The position numbers and the translations under genes were made by a program. Below are positions 18,583-26,967 of a stretch of 64,000 nt of DNA, in pieces (position 1 is the first letter of the stretch; each line of letters opens with the position of its first letter). This DNA is from Nocardia africana NBRC 100379 (GTDB lineage: Bacteria; Actinomycetota; Actinomycetes; Mycobacteriales; Mycobacteriaceae), in the NCBI RefSeq assembly GCF_001612635.1, contig NZ_BDAV01000007.1:310001-374000 (forward strand), in the 5' to 3' direction. A model generated the notes under the pieces. It made no database searches. It was not told the origin of the DNA and saw only the letters and a list, made by a program, of their open reading frames with translations.

Positions 18583-19496
18583 CACTGGTTCCTTCCGAGA
18601 GTGAAAGTGACTATGTCGGAATCGAATTCGTTGTAGCGCTCGTACCGCAACAGTTCGTAGAGACGGCTGCGATGTTGCATCCGGTCCAGCAATCCCGCCT
18701 GGGTGCCGGTCTCGTGGATTTCGCGCAGGCCGGTCTCGGCCGCCCACATCGCCAGGCGCAGCGTGGACACCGGATAGATCACCGCGTTGTAGCCGATCGA
18801 TTCCAGTGTCCGCGCCGGCAACAATTCGGATTTGCCGAACTCGGTCATATTGGCCAGCAGCGGAATCGAGACCGCGGCCCGGAATTTCTCGAAATCGGCT
18901 GCGCCGCTCAACGCTTCGGTGAAGATCAGGTCCGCCCCGGCGTCGGCGTAGGCGCGGGCGCGGGCGATCGCCGCGTCGACGCCCTCGATTCCGGCGGCGT
19001 CGGTGCGCGCGCAGATGACGAAATTCGGATCGCGTCGCGCCGAGACCGCGGCGCGCAGGCGACGCACCATCTCGTCGGTGGGCACCACGGCCTTGCCGTC
19101 GAGGTGACCGCAGCGCTTGGGATTGACCTGGTCCTCCAGGTGACAGCCCGCGAGGCCGGCGTCCTCGAGCAGTGTCACCGTGCGGGCGGCGTTCATCGGT
19201 TCACCGAAGCCGGTATCGGCATCGATGAGCACCGGCAGGTCGGTCACCCGGGCGACCTGAGCGCCGCGGTCCGCGACCTCGGTCAGCGTCGTCAGCCCGA
19301 TATCGGGCAGCCCGAGTTCCGCCGACACCACCGCACCCGAGACGTAGACGCCTTCGAACCCGATTTCCTGAATCAGTGTGGCCACCAAGGGATTGAACGC
19401 TCCGGGAAAGCGCTGGATCGACCCCGAGGCGAGCCCGGCGCGGAAGGCGGCGCGTTTGTCGGCGGCGGAGGTGGCCGCGGCGAGCAGTCCGGTCAT
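18582..19496 (-). CDS. prpB: Methylisocitrate lyase
   Basis: 304-residue member of the isocitrate lyase/PEP mutase superfamily. Seen are [18 protein letters not shown] (Mg-binding Asp residues), the catalytic loop [24 protein letters not shown] and [11 protein letters not shown]. It cleaves 2-methylisocitrate to pyruvate and succinate. The start overlaps prpD by four bases and the stop overlaps the prpC start by one base, so the three proteins are co-translated. Mycobacterium tuberculosis lacks a dedicated PrpB and uses Icl; this organism has its own. Confidence 0.92.
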   Translation of the reverse strand: MTGLLAAATSAADKRAAFRAGLASGSIQRFPGAFNPLVATLIQEIGFEGVYVSGAVVSAELGLPDIGLTTLTEVADRGAQVARVTDLPVLIDADTGFGEPMNAARTVTLLEDAGLAGCHLEDQVNPKRCGHLDGKAVVPTDEMVRRLRAAVSARRDPNFVICARTDAAGIEGVDAAIARARAYADAGADLIFTEALSGAADFEKFRAAVSIPLLANMTEFGKSELLPARTLESIGYNAVIYPVSTLRLAMWAAETGLREIHETGTQAGLLDRMQHRSRLYELLRYERYNEFDSDIVTFTLGRNQ

Positions 19497-20998
19497 CGGA
19501 ACAATCCCTTCGACAGTTTCGGGGCGCGGGCGAGCACCTCGCCGGACACGGTGAACGTCAGTTGCGGCAGCTCGTCCGGCGACAGCGAGCCGGCCCGCTG
19601 CGCGACGTCGAGGAACCGGTCCTGTTCGGCCGCGTCGACGACGCCCTCGGCGAGCGTGCGGAATTTGGCGATGTACTGCTCACGGGCGAAGGGCCGCGCG
19701 CCGAGCGGGTGGGCGTCGGCGACCGCGAGTTCGTCGACGATCACCTCACCGCTTGTCAGCGTCACCTCGGCACGGGCGCCGAACGCCTTCTCGGCGGGAT
19801 CGGCGGAGTGGTAGCGGCGGGTCCATTCCGGGTCCTCGGCGGTGGAGATCTTGCGCCACAGCTCGATGGTGTCGGGGCGACGGGCCCGCTCGGGCGCGTA
19901 GGAACGCTCGTGATGCCAGGTGCCGTCCTGCAGCGCGACCGCGAAGATGTACATGACCGAGTGGTCGAGCGTCTCCCGCGACGCCTCGGGATCGAATTTC
20001 TGCGGATCGCCGGAGCCGGTGCCGATCACCACGTGGGTGTGGTGGCTGGTGTGCAGCACGATCGAGGCCACTCGGCCGAGGTCGCCGATGCGGTCGCGCA
20101 TGCGCCGGGCCAGATCGATCGGCGCCTGGCTCTGATATTCGGCGGAATGCTCCTTGGTGTAGGAGTCGAGGATCGCTCGCTTGGGCTCGCCCGGACCCGG
20201 CAGCGGTACCGAATATTCGGCCTCGGGCCCGGCGAGCAACCGGGCGATCACGCCGTCCTCGCCCTCCCAGATGGGCGCGGGCGCACCCTCGCCGCGCATC
20301 GCCCGGTCGACGGCTTCGATCGCCATCTTCCCCGCGAAGGCCGGCGCGTAGGCCTTCCAGCTGGAGATTTCCCCCTTGCGGGACTGCCGGGTCGCGGTGG
20401 TGGTGTGCAGCGCCTGACCGATGGCCTGGTAGATCGTCTCGGTGTCGAGGCCGAGTGCCGTACCGATACCGGCGGCGGCCGACGGGCCCAGATGCGCGAC
20501 GTGGTCGATCTTGTGTTCGTGCAGGCAGATCCCCCGCGCCAGATCGATCTGGATCTCGTAGCCGGTGGCCAGGCCCCGAATCAGATCACGGCCGCTGCGT
20601 CCGGCATGGTGGGCGGCGGCCAGAATCGGCGGGATGTTGTCGCCGGGATGAGAGTATTCGGCGGCGAGAAAGGTGTCGTGGAAGTCGAGTTCGCGCACCG
20701 CGACGCCGTTGGCCCACGCCGCCCATTCCGGTGAGTACGTGCCGGGGACACCGAACACCGGGGCGCCCGGTCGATACGGATGCGCCAGCGCCTGGGCCCG
20801 GGCGTCGGCCACCGGCCGCCGGGTGAGCGCCGCCGCGGCGACGGCGGCGTTGTCGATGATCCGGTTGACGATCATCTCTTCGGTCTCCGGCGCCACCGCG
20901 ACCGGATCGGTGGCGACCTCGGCGATCCGCCACGCCAGGTGTTCGGCACGCGAGAACGCCTCCGCGGAGCGGTGGGTGCGAACGAGATGATTCTTCAC
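19493..20998 (-). CDS. prpD: 2-methylcitrate dehydratase (MmgE/PrpD family)
   Basis: 501-residue PrpD, the iron-sulfur-free enzyme that dehydrates 2-methylcitrate to 2-methylaconitate. Family blocks include [29 protein letters not shown] (residues 96-124), [36 protein letters not shown] and [26 protein letters not shown]. The GTG start at 20998 has GGGAGG about 8 nt upstream, a strong site. First gene of prpDBC. The usual mycobacterial activator gene prpR is not beside it; TTGC-containing boxes in the upstream gap may bind a distant RamB/PrpR-type regulator. Confidence 0.92.
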   Translation of the reverse strand: MKNHLVRTHRSAEAFSRAEHLAWRIAEVATDPVAVAPETEEMIVNRIIDNAAVAAAALTRRPVADARAQALAHPYRPGAPVFGVPGTYSPEWAAWANGVAVRELDFHDTFLAAEYSHPGDNIPPILAAAHHAGRSGRDLIRGLATGYEIQIDLARGICLHEHKIDHVAHLGPSAAAGIGTALGLDTETIYQAIGQALHTTTATRQSRKGEISSWKAYAPAFAGKMAIEAVDRAMRGEGAPAPIWEGEDGVIARLLAGPEAEYSVPLPGPGEPKRAILDSYTKEHSAEYQSQAPIDLARRMRDRIGDLGRVASIVLHTSHHTHVVIGTGSGDPQKFDPEASRETLDHSVMYIFAVALQDGTWHHERSYAPERARRPDTIELWRKISTAEDPEWTRRYHSADPAEKAFGARAEVTLTSGEVIVDELAVADAHPLGARPFAREQYIAKFRTLAEGVVDAAEQDRFLDVAQRAGSLSPDELPQLTFTVSGEVLARAPKLSKGLFR

Positions 20999-21073
20999 AG
21001 TCGGGACCTCCCGAGAACGTCGGTGAATCGCATGATTCGGACGCTACTCAGGAGGGGTTCCCCTCGAAATACG

Positions 21074-21126
21074 TTGCAACTGCCTAGTTCTGCGTACTCG
21101 ATCCGGCGAAGTTGCGAACGTTGCGG
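21074..21126 (-). promoter_or_regulatory. TTGC-type boxes upstream of prpD
   Basis: The 150-bp gap before prpD contains TTGCAA at 21074-21079, and TTGCGAACGTTGCGG at 21112-21126, which holds two TTGC cores 9 bp apart. RamB and PrpR (ScfR-family regulators of acetate and propionate metabolism) recognise TTTGCAAA/TTTGCGAA-like sites. This is a resemblance, not a demonstrated site, and CinA-gene terminators or other elements could also lie here. Confidence 0.35.
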
Positions 21127-21150
21127 ACAGTGGTGTCGTCCGCGAACCGC

Positions 21151-21615
21151 TTATCGATCGGCGGTCAGGCGATCCAGCAGACAGCTCAGCGCGAACTGCA
21201 CGGTCTGCTCGAGAACCTCTTCCGGTGCGCCGTCGAATTCGGCCCGGCAGGCGGTGACGGCGGTCTCGGAGGCGGTGGCGAACCACACCGTGCCGGGCGG
21301 TTCGCCGTCACTGGGTTCGGGACCCCCGACCCCGGTGACCGCCACCGAATAGCTCGCGCCGAGCAACTTGCGCACGGTGGCCGCCAACGCCTCGGCCGCC
21401 GGCCGCGACACCACGGGGACGTCGGGCATATCCAGGACGGTGCGTTTCACCTCCGGGCTGTAGGCGACGACCCCGCCGCGAAACCACTGTCCCGCATCCG
21501 GTGCCGCGCCGAGGGCGGAGGCGATCTTGCCCGAGGTCAGAGATTCCGCCACCGCGATCGTCGAACCGGCCGCCGTGGCCAGTTCGGCGATCCGCTCGGC
21601 GGGTCCCTCGGTCAT
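21151..21615 (-). CDS. CinA-family nicotinamide-nucleotide amidohydrolase (PncC-like)
   Basis: 154-residue single-domain CinA C-terminal (PncC-type) protein, which would deamidate nicotinamide mononucleotide in pyridine-nucleotide salvage. Family blocks are VAESLTSGKIASALG (residues 21-35), WFRGGVVAYSPEVKRTVLDMP and SVAVTGVGGPEPSDGEPPGTVWFA. The start at 21615 follows CGGGAGGCGGA; an upstream in-frame codon at 21645 lacks family sequence. The N-terminal molybdopterin-like domain of long CinA is absent, as in many actinobacterial copies. Confidence 0.88.
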   Translation of the reverse strand: MTEGPAERIAELATAAGSTIAVAESLTSGKIASALGAAPDAGQWFRGGVVAYSPEVKRTVLDMPDVPVVSRPAAEALAATVRKLLGASYSVAVTGVGGPEPSDGEPPGTVWFATASETAVTACRAEFDGAPEEVLEQTVQFALSCLLDRLTADR

Positions 21616-21649
21616 CGCTCCGCCTCCCGGGCGGCCACGGTGCACCTGC

Positions 21650-21811
21650 TCATTCCGCTCCTCGTTCCGCGTCGTCGTCTCCGCTCTCGCGGTACGCCTG
21701 CAGCGCGGTGTCGAGTTCGCGTTGCAGCCGTTGCACTTCCGCCTCGTCTCCGGCGTCGGACGCAGTGGTGATGTCCTGGCGAAGCTGGGCGATGACGTCG
21801 TGTGAAACCAC
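21650..21811 (-). CDS. Small acidic hypothetical protein (53 aa)
   Basis: A 53-residue frame with a GTG start and a strong GGAGGAGG ribosome-binding site 5-6 nt upstream. The product begins MVSHDVIAQLRQDI and is helical and acidic, with EAEVQRLQRELDTALQAY predicted as a short coiled coil and an Asp/Glu-rich tail. The spacing to neighbours (35 bp before the CinA start, 40 bp after csbD) fits a gene in the same direction. I know no function; a stress-associated role is suggested only by csbD next door. Confidence 0.65.
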   Translation of the reverse strand: MVSHDVIAQLRQDITTASDAGDEAEVQRLQRELDTALQAYRESGDDDAERGAE

Positions 21812-21851
21812 GGGAACCTCCTCCGGCACGGAACGGGTGAGCGGTCGGGAG

Positions 21852-22097
21852 CTAGCTGCCCTGCTGGTGGGACTGCTGACGGGCCTCGTCGACGTTGGCC
21901 TCGGCCCGGGCCTTCTCGGCCTGGGCTTCCTTCGCGGCCGCCTCGCGCTGCGATTCGGCCTTGTCCTGCTGCGCCCGGCCCTCCGACTCGAGGTCGTTGT
22001 TGCCGGTGACGATGCCTGCCGCCTCCTTGGCCTTCCCCTTCACATCTTCGACAACGCCCTTGATGCCCTCACGCGGGCCACTGTTGTGGTCGGACAC
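21852..22097 (-). CDS. CsbD-family stress protein
   Basis: 81-residue hydrophilic, helical protein of the CsbD family. The family core is REGIKGVVEDVKGKAKEAAGIVTGNNDLESEGRAQQDKAESQ (about residues 9-50), followed by an Ala/Glu/Lys/Gln-rich extension that probably forms a long helix. GTG start at 22097 with AAGGGGA upstream. CsbD proteins are induced by general stress sigma factors in Bacillus and actinobacteria; the molecular role is unknown. Likely co-transcribed with the small gene at 21650-21811. Confidence 0.88.
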   Translation of the reverse strand: MSDHNSGPREGIKGVVEDVKGKAKEAAGIVTGNNDLESEGRAQQDKAESQREAAAKEAQAEKARAEANVDEARQQSHQQGS

Positions 22098-22166
22098 GGA
22101 GTCCCCTTCCGTCGCAATTCACTGACATGCAACGCCTACCCACCGCAGCGGTGCTCAATCGGACGA

Positions 22167-23303
22167 TTACCCGCTCACGGCTCGGGCCAGCCGGGGCAAC
22201 TGGCGTAGCGGATTGTGGTGTTCGACCTCCATCCGCTGGTCGGCGTCGAAAATGTCGCTCAGGCCGGGCGCCGGATCGTGGCTGCCAGACTGTGGCAGAG
22301 TCAACGCGCTGAACGGCCAGTCCGAACCGAAGACGATGCGCTCGCGGCCCATCACGGCGGTCGCACCGGCCATGGCGGCGGCCGAGCCGCTCAGTGCGGT
22401 GTCGACGTAGAAGGCCGATATCTGCCGCTGTATGTCGAGGACCGAGGGCCGGGGCAGGTCCTGCGGCCACAGCTGCCCCAGCACGGTTTGCGAGGCGATG
22501 CCGATCCGGTGCGACAGAAACGGCAGCGTGCCGCCGGCGTGGGCCAGCTGGAAGCGAATGTTCGGATAGCGCTGGGTGACACCGGTGACCATCATCATGG
22601 TCGCCGCGCGGGTGGTGTCGAAGGTGAACTCCTCCAGGAAGTCCGGCAGCGGCAGTGCCGGCTTGGCGCCGTCGGGAATCGCCGCGGGGTGGACGAAGAC
22701 GTAGGCGTTGCGCTGGTTCAGCGCGGCCAGCAACGGCTCGAACCGCGGATCACCCAGGTAGACCCCGTTGTAGGCCGACAACAGGATCACCCCGTCGAGA
22801 TGCAGTTCGTCGAGGGCGTAGATCGTCTCCGCGACCGAGGCCGCGACATCGGGCATCGGCAGCACCGCGAATGCGCCGAATCGCCCGGGATTCGACCGGA
22901 ACAGCCCGGCGGCATAGGAATTGCAGTAGCGCGCCATATCGGTGGCCTCCTTCCCGCTCAGGAACGACACACCGGGATCGGAGACCGAGAGGGCTTGCGC
23001 CTGGATGCCGTAGTAGTCCATGAACTCCAGCGCCTGCTCCGGCGACCATTCGGGGGTCGGATAACCGCCGATGGTGAGATGGCCGTGTTCGAGCAGTGCC
23101 GCACGATAATCCGGGGGCAGGAAGTGCGCGTGCAAATCGATGCGGTAAGTGCCCGACGGCGCGGTCCGCTGTTCACGCACCGGGGCCGCCTGCGCGGCGG
23201 GCAACACCGCGGCCGCCGCCGCGGCCACGCCGAGTGTTCCGGCGACGGCCGTCCCCAGTGCGCGACGACGGCTCACCGCGGAGATGATGCGAGTGGCGTC
23301 CAT
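22167..23303 (-). CDS. Tat-exported amidohydrolase (ACMSD/resorcylate decarboxylase-like)
   Basis: 378-residue amidohydrolase of the amidohydrolase_2 (ACMSD-like) group. A twin-arginine signal (SRRRALG at residues 11-17, then an Ala-rich hydrophobic stretch to about residue 40) predicts export in folded form. Metal-binding motifs are HAH in RIDLHAHFLP (about 55-64), VHPA (mid), QLAHAGGTLPF and FGSDWPF near the C-terminus. These fit a Zn-dependent decarboxylase or hydrolase, but export is unusual because most relatives are cytosolic. Divergent from the MFS transporter gene with two TCATCAG boxes between. Confidence 0.85.
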   Translation of the reverse strand: MDATRIISAVSRRRALGTAVAGTLGVAAAAAAVLPAAQAAPVREQRTAPSGTYRIDLHAHFLPPDYRAALLEHGHLTIGGYPTPEWSPEQALEFMDYYGIQAQALSVSDPGVSFLSGKEATDMARYCNSYAAGLFRSNPGRFGAFAVLPMPDVAASVAETIYALDELHLDGVILLSAYNGVYLGDPRFEPLLAALNQRNAYVFVHPAAIPDGAKPALPLPDFLEEFTFDTTRAATMMMVTGVTQRYPNIRFQLAHAGGTLPFLSHRIGIASQTVLGQLWPQDLPRPSVLDIQRQISAFYVDTALSGSAAAMAGATAVMGRERIVFGSDWPFSALTLPQSGSHDPAPGLSDIFDADQRMEVEHHNPLRQLPRLARAVSG

Positions 23304-23447
23304 GGATTCTCACTTTCCGAATCGGCTCTGATCGGTCGCGGGGTCGAGCGCGGACGACGCCGTGCTCGAAGCAGCGCGAAATATCCTGCGCGAGAAGAGC
23401 TCTCACGACGATCGCACAAGGAGCCGCGCCGACCTCGACGGCAGGAA

Positions 23448-23507
23448 TTGACTAAATCATCAGATACGATCGACTGCTCTGTCAAGAGAAAATGATGAGT
23501 TCATCAG
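23448..23507 (+). promoter_or_regulatory. Paired operator-like boxes between amidohydrolase and MFS genes
   Basis: Box 2 is TGATGA-GT-TCATCA (23493-23506), a perfect 6-bp inverted repeat followed by G and containing the candidate ATG codons of the MFS gene. Box 1 (TTGACTAAATCATCAG, 23448-23463) is an imperfect copy with the same TCATCAG right arm. The boxes are 44 bp apart, about four helical turns, in an AT-rich gap. This suggests cooperative binding of a dimeric regulator controlling both divergent genes. Confidence 0.5.
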
Positions 23508-24710
23508 AATCTCGGTCGGCGCCTGCTGTTCGCCACGATCTGCGCGGTCTCGGTCGCGACCGTCTACTGCGCCCAGCCGATACTCACGCAGATCGGCGAC
23601 GACCTGGACGTGCCGGCCGGCGAACTGGGCTGGATCGTCACGGCGGGGCAGCTCGGCTACCTGCTCGGATTGGGCTTTCTCGTTCCACTCGGCGACATGG
23701 TCGACCGGCGCAGGCTCATCGCCGCGCAACTGCTGCTCACCGCCGCGGGGGCGGTGATCGCCGCGACCGCCGCACGCACGTGGGTGCTGCTCACCGGGGT
23801 CGTCCTCGCGGGCCTGTTCGCGGTCGTGGTGCAGACGACGGTCGCCTACGCGGCGGCCCTCTCGGCACCGCGGCAGCGCGGACGCACCCTGGGCGTGGTG
23901 ACCTCCGGCGTCGTCGTCGGCATCCTCGGTGCGCGCATCGTCGCGGGCGCGCTGGCCACCGCCTGGGGCTGGCGCAGCGTGTACGCCGCGTCGGCCGTGC
24001 TCCTCGTCGCGCTGGCAGGCCTCGTCCTGATCCGCCTGCCGGGCGAGACTCGCGTCGGCCACACCAGCTATACGCAGGTGCTGCGGGCCTCGAGCACCCT
24101 GTTCGGTGACCGGCTTCTGCTCTCGCGCGGGCTGATCGCCTTCTTTCTGTTCGCCTCCTTCGGCACGCTCTGGAGCGGCCTGGCGCTGCCGCTCGCGGCC
24201 TCGCCGTGGCATTTCGACACCGCGCGGATCGGCCTGTTCGGGCTCGCCGGGCTGGCCGGCGCACTGGGCGCGGGCCGAGCCGGACGCTGGGCGGACCGGG
24301 GTTTCGCGCGCCCGGTCACGGGGGCGGCGCTCGTCCTGCTGGCCGTCTCGTGGGCCGCAACGGCGCAAGCCGAGTGGTCGCTGTGGCTGCTCGTCGGCGG
24401 CGTGGTCGTCCTCGATTTCGCCGTGCAAGCCGTGCACGTCGGCAATCAGCATGTGCTCACCGCCTCGCACCCGGACCGGACGAGCAGCATCATCGGCACT
24501 TACATGCTCTTCTACTCGGTCGGTTCGGCGCTCGGCGCGGCCGCCACGACCGCCGCGTACTCGGCTGCCGGCTGGACCGGGTCCAGCGTTCTCGGCGCCG
24601 CCTTCGCGATCGGTGGCTTCGCGGTGTGGGCGATCACGGACGGGCGCCCGAGAGTGATCAGGAATCGAGAAGCGGCGGTCGTGCGATCGCCGATAACGTC
24701 GTCGACATGA
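23492..24710 (+). CDS. MFS transporter; 5' end appears frameshifted
   Basis: Major facilitator of about 400 residues and 12 helices. The body is continuous in one frame from 23499 (first codon after TGA at 23496-23498) to 24710, and helix 1 reads LLFATICAVSVATVYCAQPIL from about 23523. That frame has no ATG or GTG before helix 1: the first GTG (23610) would delete helix 1. The only ATGs (23492, 23495) are in another frame whose product starts MMSSSESRSAPA, a believable N-terminus that would join helix 1 after one extra base near 23511-23526. GDMVDRRRLIAAQ is the MFS loop 2-3 motif. So: a real frameshift, a sequencing error, or a rare start such as CTG at 23523. Substrate unknown; overlaps the next gene by ATGA. 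Confidence 0.7.
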
Positions 24711-25336
24711 ACATCACCACTGCTCAGAGCACCATCGCATCGGTCGTCGTCGAGACCCCGGACCCGGCTGCCGCCGCGACCTTCTACGAGGCCGCGTTCG
24801 GACTCGGCGACCGGCTGCGGGTCCGCAAGTCGGACGCGGAGACCACCGGCTTCCGCGGATACATCCTTTCCCTCGTGGTGTCCCAGCCCAGCACCGTCGA
24901 CAGCCTCATCGGCTCCGCGGTCGCGGCGGGCGCGACGACGGTGAAGCCGGCCAAGAAGAGTTTCTGGGGGTACGGCGGCGTCGTGCAGGCCCCCGACGGC
25001 GCGGTCTGGAAGATCGCCACCTCGGCGAAGAAGGACACCGGCCCGGCCACCCGCGAGATCGACGATGTCGTCCTGCTGCTCGGGGTCGAGAGCGTGAAGG
25101 CGACCAAACAGTTCTACGTCGAGCGCGGCTTGACCGTGGCGAAGAGTTTCGGCGGCAAGTACGCCGAGTTCGAGTCGCCGGCCGGGTCGGTCAAACTCGC
25201 GCTCTACGGCCGCAAGGCCGCCGCCAAGGACGCGGGCGTCCCGGCGGAGGGCTCCGGGTCGCATCGGATCGCGATCACCGGCTCACTCGGTTCCTTCACC
25301 GATCCCGACGGATTCGTGTGGGAGATCGAGGCCTGA
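24707..25336 (+). CDS. Two-module VOC family protein
   Basis: 209-residue glyoxalase-like protein with two VOC modules: residues 9-108 (VVVETPDPAAAATFYEAAFGLGDRLRV ... VQAPDGAVWKIATSAKKD) and 118-209 (VVLLLGVESVKATKQFYVERGLTV ... FTDPDGFVWEIEA). Lys-rich loops (KPAKKS, GRKAAAKDAG) are distinctive. The start overlaps the MFS stop (ATGA), but TAACGT lies 7 nt before the ATG, so it may also be made from its own leaderless transcript. Cytosolic; ligand or substrate unknown. A strong GC hairpin follows the gene. Confidence 0.82.
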   Translation: MNITTAQSTIASVVVETPDPAAAATFYEAAFGLGDRLRVRKSDAETTGFRGYILSLVVSQPSTVDSLIGSAVAAGATTVKPAKKSFWGYGGVVQAPDGAVWKIATSAKKDTGPATREIDDVVLLLGVESVKATKQFYVERGLTVAKSFGGKYAEFESPAGSVKLALYGRKAAAKDAGVPAEGSGSHRIAITGSLGSFTDPDGFVWEIEA

Positions 25337-25345
25337 GCCGGGTGG

Positions 25346-25370
25346 TGCGGCCGGAAACCGGCCGGCCGCA
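25346..25370. terminator. GC-rich hairpin between convergent genes
   Basis: TGCGGCCGG and CCGGCCGCA form a 9-bp perfect stem with a 7-nt loop in the 50-bp gap between the VOC gene (+) and the hydrolase gene (-). There is no U-tract, which is usual for actinobacterial hairpin terminators. It could act in both directions. Confidence 0.6.
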
Positions 25371-25386
25371 ACGGAACTCGATGCCG

Positions 25387-26235
25387 CTACGAATCCGTCG
25401 AATGAGGCTGCGGTGACGTGATCTCCAGGACCTCCATCAACTGGTGCGCGAAATCGACCGCCTCGGTGCGGACTCCGTTGTGCGCGCCGGGGAACTCGAT
25501 CACCTCGAGTCCGAGCCGGGCCGCGATCTCGACCGCGGGCCGATAGGGCAGGCACCCACGAGTTTCGCGGCCGACCGCGAGCGTCAGACGGTCCGACACC
25601 GGGGCCAGCGCACTGTAATCCGGTGTGTACGAGGTGAATTCGCGCAACTCGTGTTCGATCATGAGCGGGCCGTTGGCGGCGAGGCGGGCCCACATCTGCG
25701 CGGCGCGCTCCGGCAGCCGCGACACCTCCGGCGCCGGTTTCATCGCCGGACCGATGCCCGCGAGGAATCGCGTCCCCGCCGCGGCGACGCCCTCGGTGTG
25801 CAGCAGGGCATGGACCTCCTCGACCATCGCGAGGTGCCGGTCGGCATCCGGAAGGACGGCGAAGCAGGGCGGTTCGTGTGCGACCAGCCGGCACACCCGG
25901 CCGGGATGTCTCGCGAGCACGTCGAGCCCGACGATCGCGCCGTTGCTGGTTCCGAAGACGAACGCCGGCTCATCGGTCAGATGCGCGAGCAGCCGAGCCA
26001 CGTCGTCGGCCTGCACCGCCACCCGCTGATCCTCGGGCCCGTGGGCGAGGACGCTGCGCGAACAGCCGCGCGGATCCAGCGCCACGACCGTGAAACGGCG
26101 TTCCAGCACCTCGGCCATCTCGTCGAAGACACCCGCGTCGCCGCCGCCACCGGGAATCAGCAGCAGCAGCGGTCCGTCGCCGCGCACCTCGTAGTACAGC
26201 GTGGCGCCGGGCACGGGCAAGGTCTCGGATCTCAT
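25387..26235 (-). CDS. Alpha/beta-fold hydrolase
   Basis: 282-residue alpha/beta hydrolase. The oxyanion region is LLLIPGGGGDAGVFDEM (about residues 23-39), the nucleophile elbow is FGTSNGAIVG (Ser about 101) and the catalytic His is in FPGAHNGV near residue 260. Similar to small esterase/epoxide-hydrolase-like enzymes; the substrate is unknown. The ATG at 26235 overlaps the stop of the TetR gene, so regulator and enzyme form a two-gene operon controlled by the palindrome upstream of the TetR gene. Confidence 0.85.
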   Translation of the reverse strand: MRSETLPVPGATLYYEVRGDGPLLLLIPGGGGDAGVFDEMAEVLERRFTVVALDPRGCSRSVLAHGPEDQRVAVQADDVARLLAHLTDEPAFVFGTSNGAIVGLDVLARHPGRVCRLVAHEPPCFAVLPDADRHLAMVEEVHALLHTEGVAAAGTRFLAGIGPAMKPAPEVSRLPERAAQMWARLAANGPLMIEHELREFTSYTPDYSALAPVSDRLTLAVGRETRGCLPYRPAVEIAARLGLEVIEFPGAHNGVRTEAVDFAHQLMEVLEITSPQPHSTDS

Positions 26236-26825
26236 TGCGCTACTTCCTCTTCGGTTGCGGACGGCCACTGCGACAGGGTCTGGTGCAGGGCCTCGAGAAT
26301 GTGGTGCCAGCTGGCGTCGACGGCCCGGGAGTGCGCGAATCCGCCCGCCGCTTCCAGGGTGGCGAAACCGTGAAATGTGCTGCGCAGCAACCGTCCCGCG
26401 TCGGTCGACCCCGGTTCGCTCAATCCGTAGCCGCGCAACAGCGCGGCGGTGAGCTCGATACCGCGCAGCAGGGCCGGCTCCCCGGCGACTTCCTCGGGAT
26501 CCATGCGAATCTGCGTTGCCGCATACCGGCCCGGATGGTCGAGGGCGTAGGAGCGATAGGCGTCGGCGAACGCGAACAACGCATCGCGTCCGGAGCGCCC
26601 CGCCACCGCCGCGCCGATCCGCTCGTTCATCTCCGCCCCGGCCAGCAATCCCACCTGCACCTGCAGGTCGCGCAGGTTCCGGACGTGGGTGTACAGGCTG
26701 GGATCCTTCACCCCGAACCTGCGCGCCACCGCGGACAGGGTGACGTGGGCGAATCCGACGTCGTCGGCGAGTTCCGCTGCGGCGCGGGCGATTCGCTCTC
26801 TGGACAACCCGGCACGAGGCGACAT
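26232..26825 (-). CDS. TetR-family transcriptional regulator
   Basis: 197-residue TetR regulator. The DNA-binding domain is residues 8-53 (LSRERIARAAAELADDVGFAHVTLSAVARRFGVKDPSLYTHVRNLRDLQ), with helix-turn-helix LSAVARRFGVKDPSLYTHV. The C-terminal domain, with HGFATLEAAGGFAHS, belongs to the TetR_C_33/WHG-like type. First gene of a two-gene operon with the hydrolase, overlapping by four bases. A cluster of TTAGG/CCTAA half-sites lies 10-50 bp upstream of its start, so it probably represses itself and the hydrolase. Confidence 0.9.
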   Translation of the reverse strand: MSPRAGLSRERIARAAAELADDVGFAHVTLSAVARRFGVKDPSLYTHVRNLRDLQVQVGLLAGAEMNERIGAAVAGRSGRDALFAFADAYRSYALDHPGRYAATQIRMDPEEVAGEPALLRGIELTAALLRGYGLSEPGSTDAGRLLRSTFHGFATLEAAGGFAHSRAVDASWHHILEALHQTLSQWPSATEEEVAQ

Positions 26826-26833
26826 CCACCACT

Positions 26834-26874
26834 CCTAACCTAGGCTACTTAGGACTAATCCTAAGCATATTAGG
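26834..26874 (-). promoter_or_regulatory. TetR operator cluster (TTAGG/CCTAA)
   Basis: CTTAGGA-CTAA-TCCTAAG (26848-26865) is a perfect 18-bp palindrome with 7-bp arms. Further half-sites CCTAA (26834-26838), CCTAGG (26839-26844) and TTAGG (26870-26874) flank it. The cluster ends 9 bp from the TetR start codon and is AT-rich in GC-rich DNA. The most likely ligand is the adjacent TetR protein, giving autoregulation. Confidence 0.7.
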
Positions 26875-26967
26875 TTTTCGCGGCGCAAGGCATTTCCGAC
26901 TCGGGTATCGGACAGGAGGGGGACGGCGACCTGCGAGGCCGGCGCCCAGGACGTCAAGTGGCGACAC

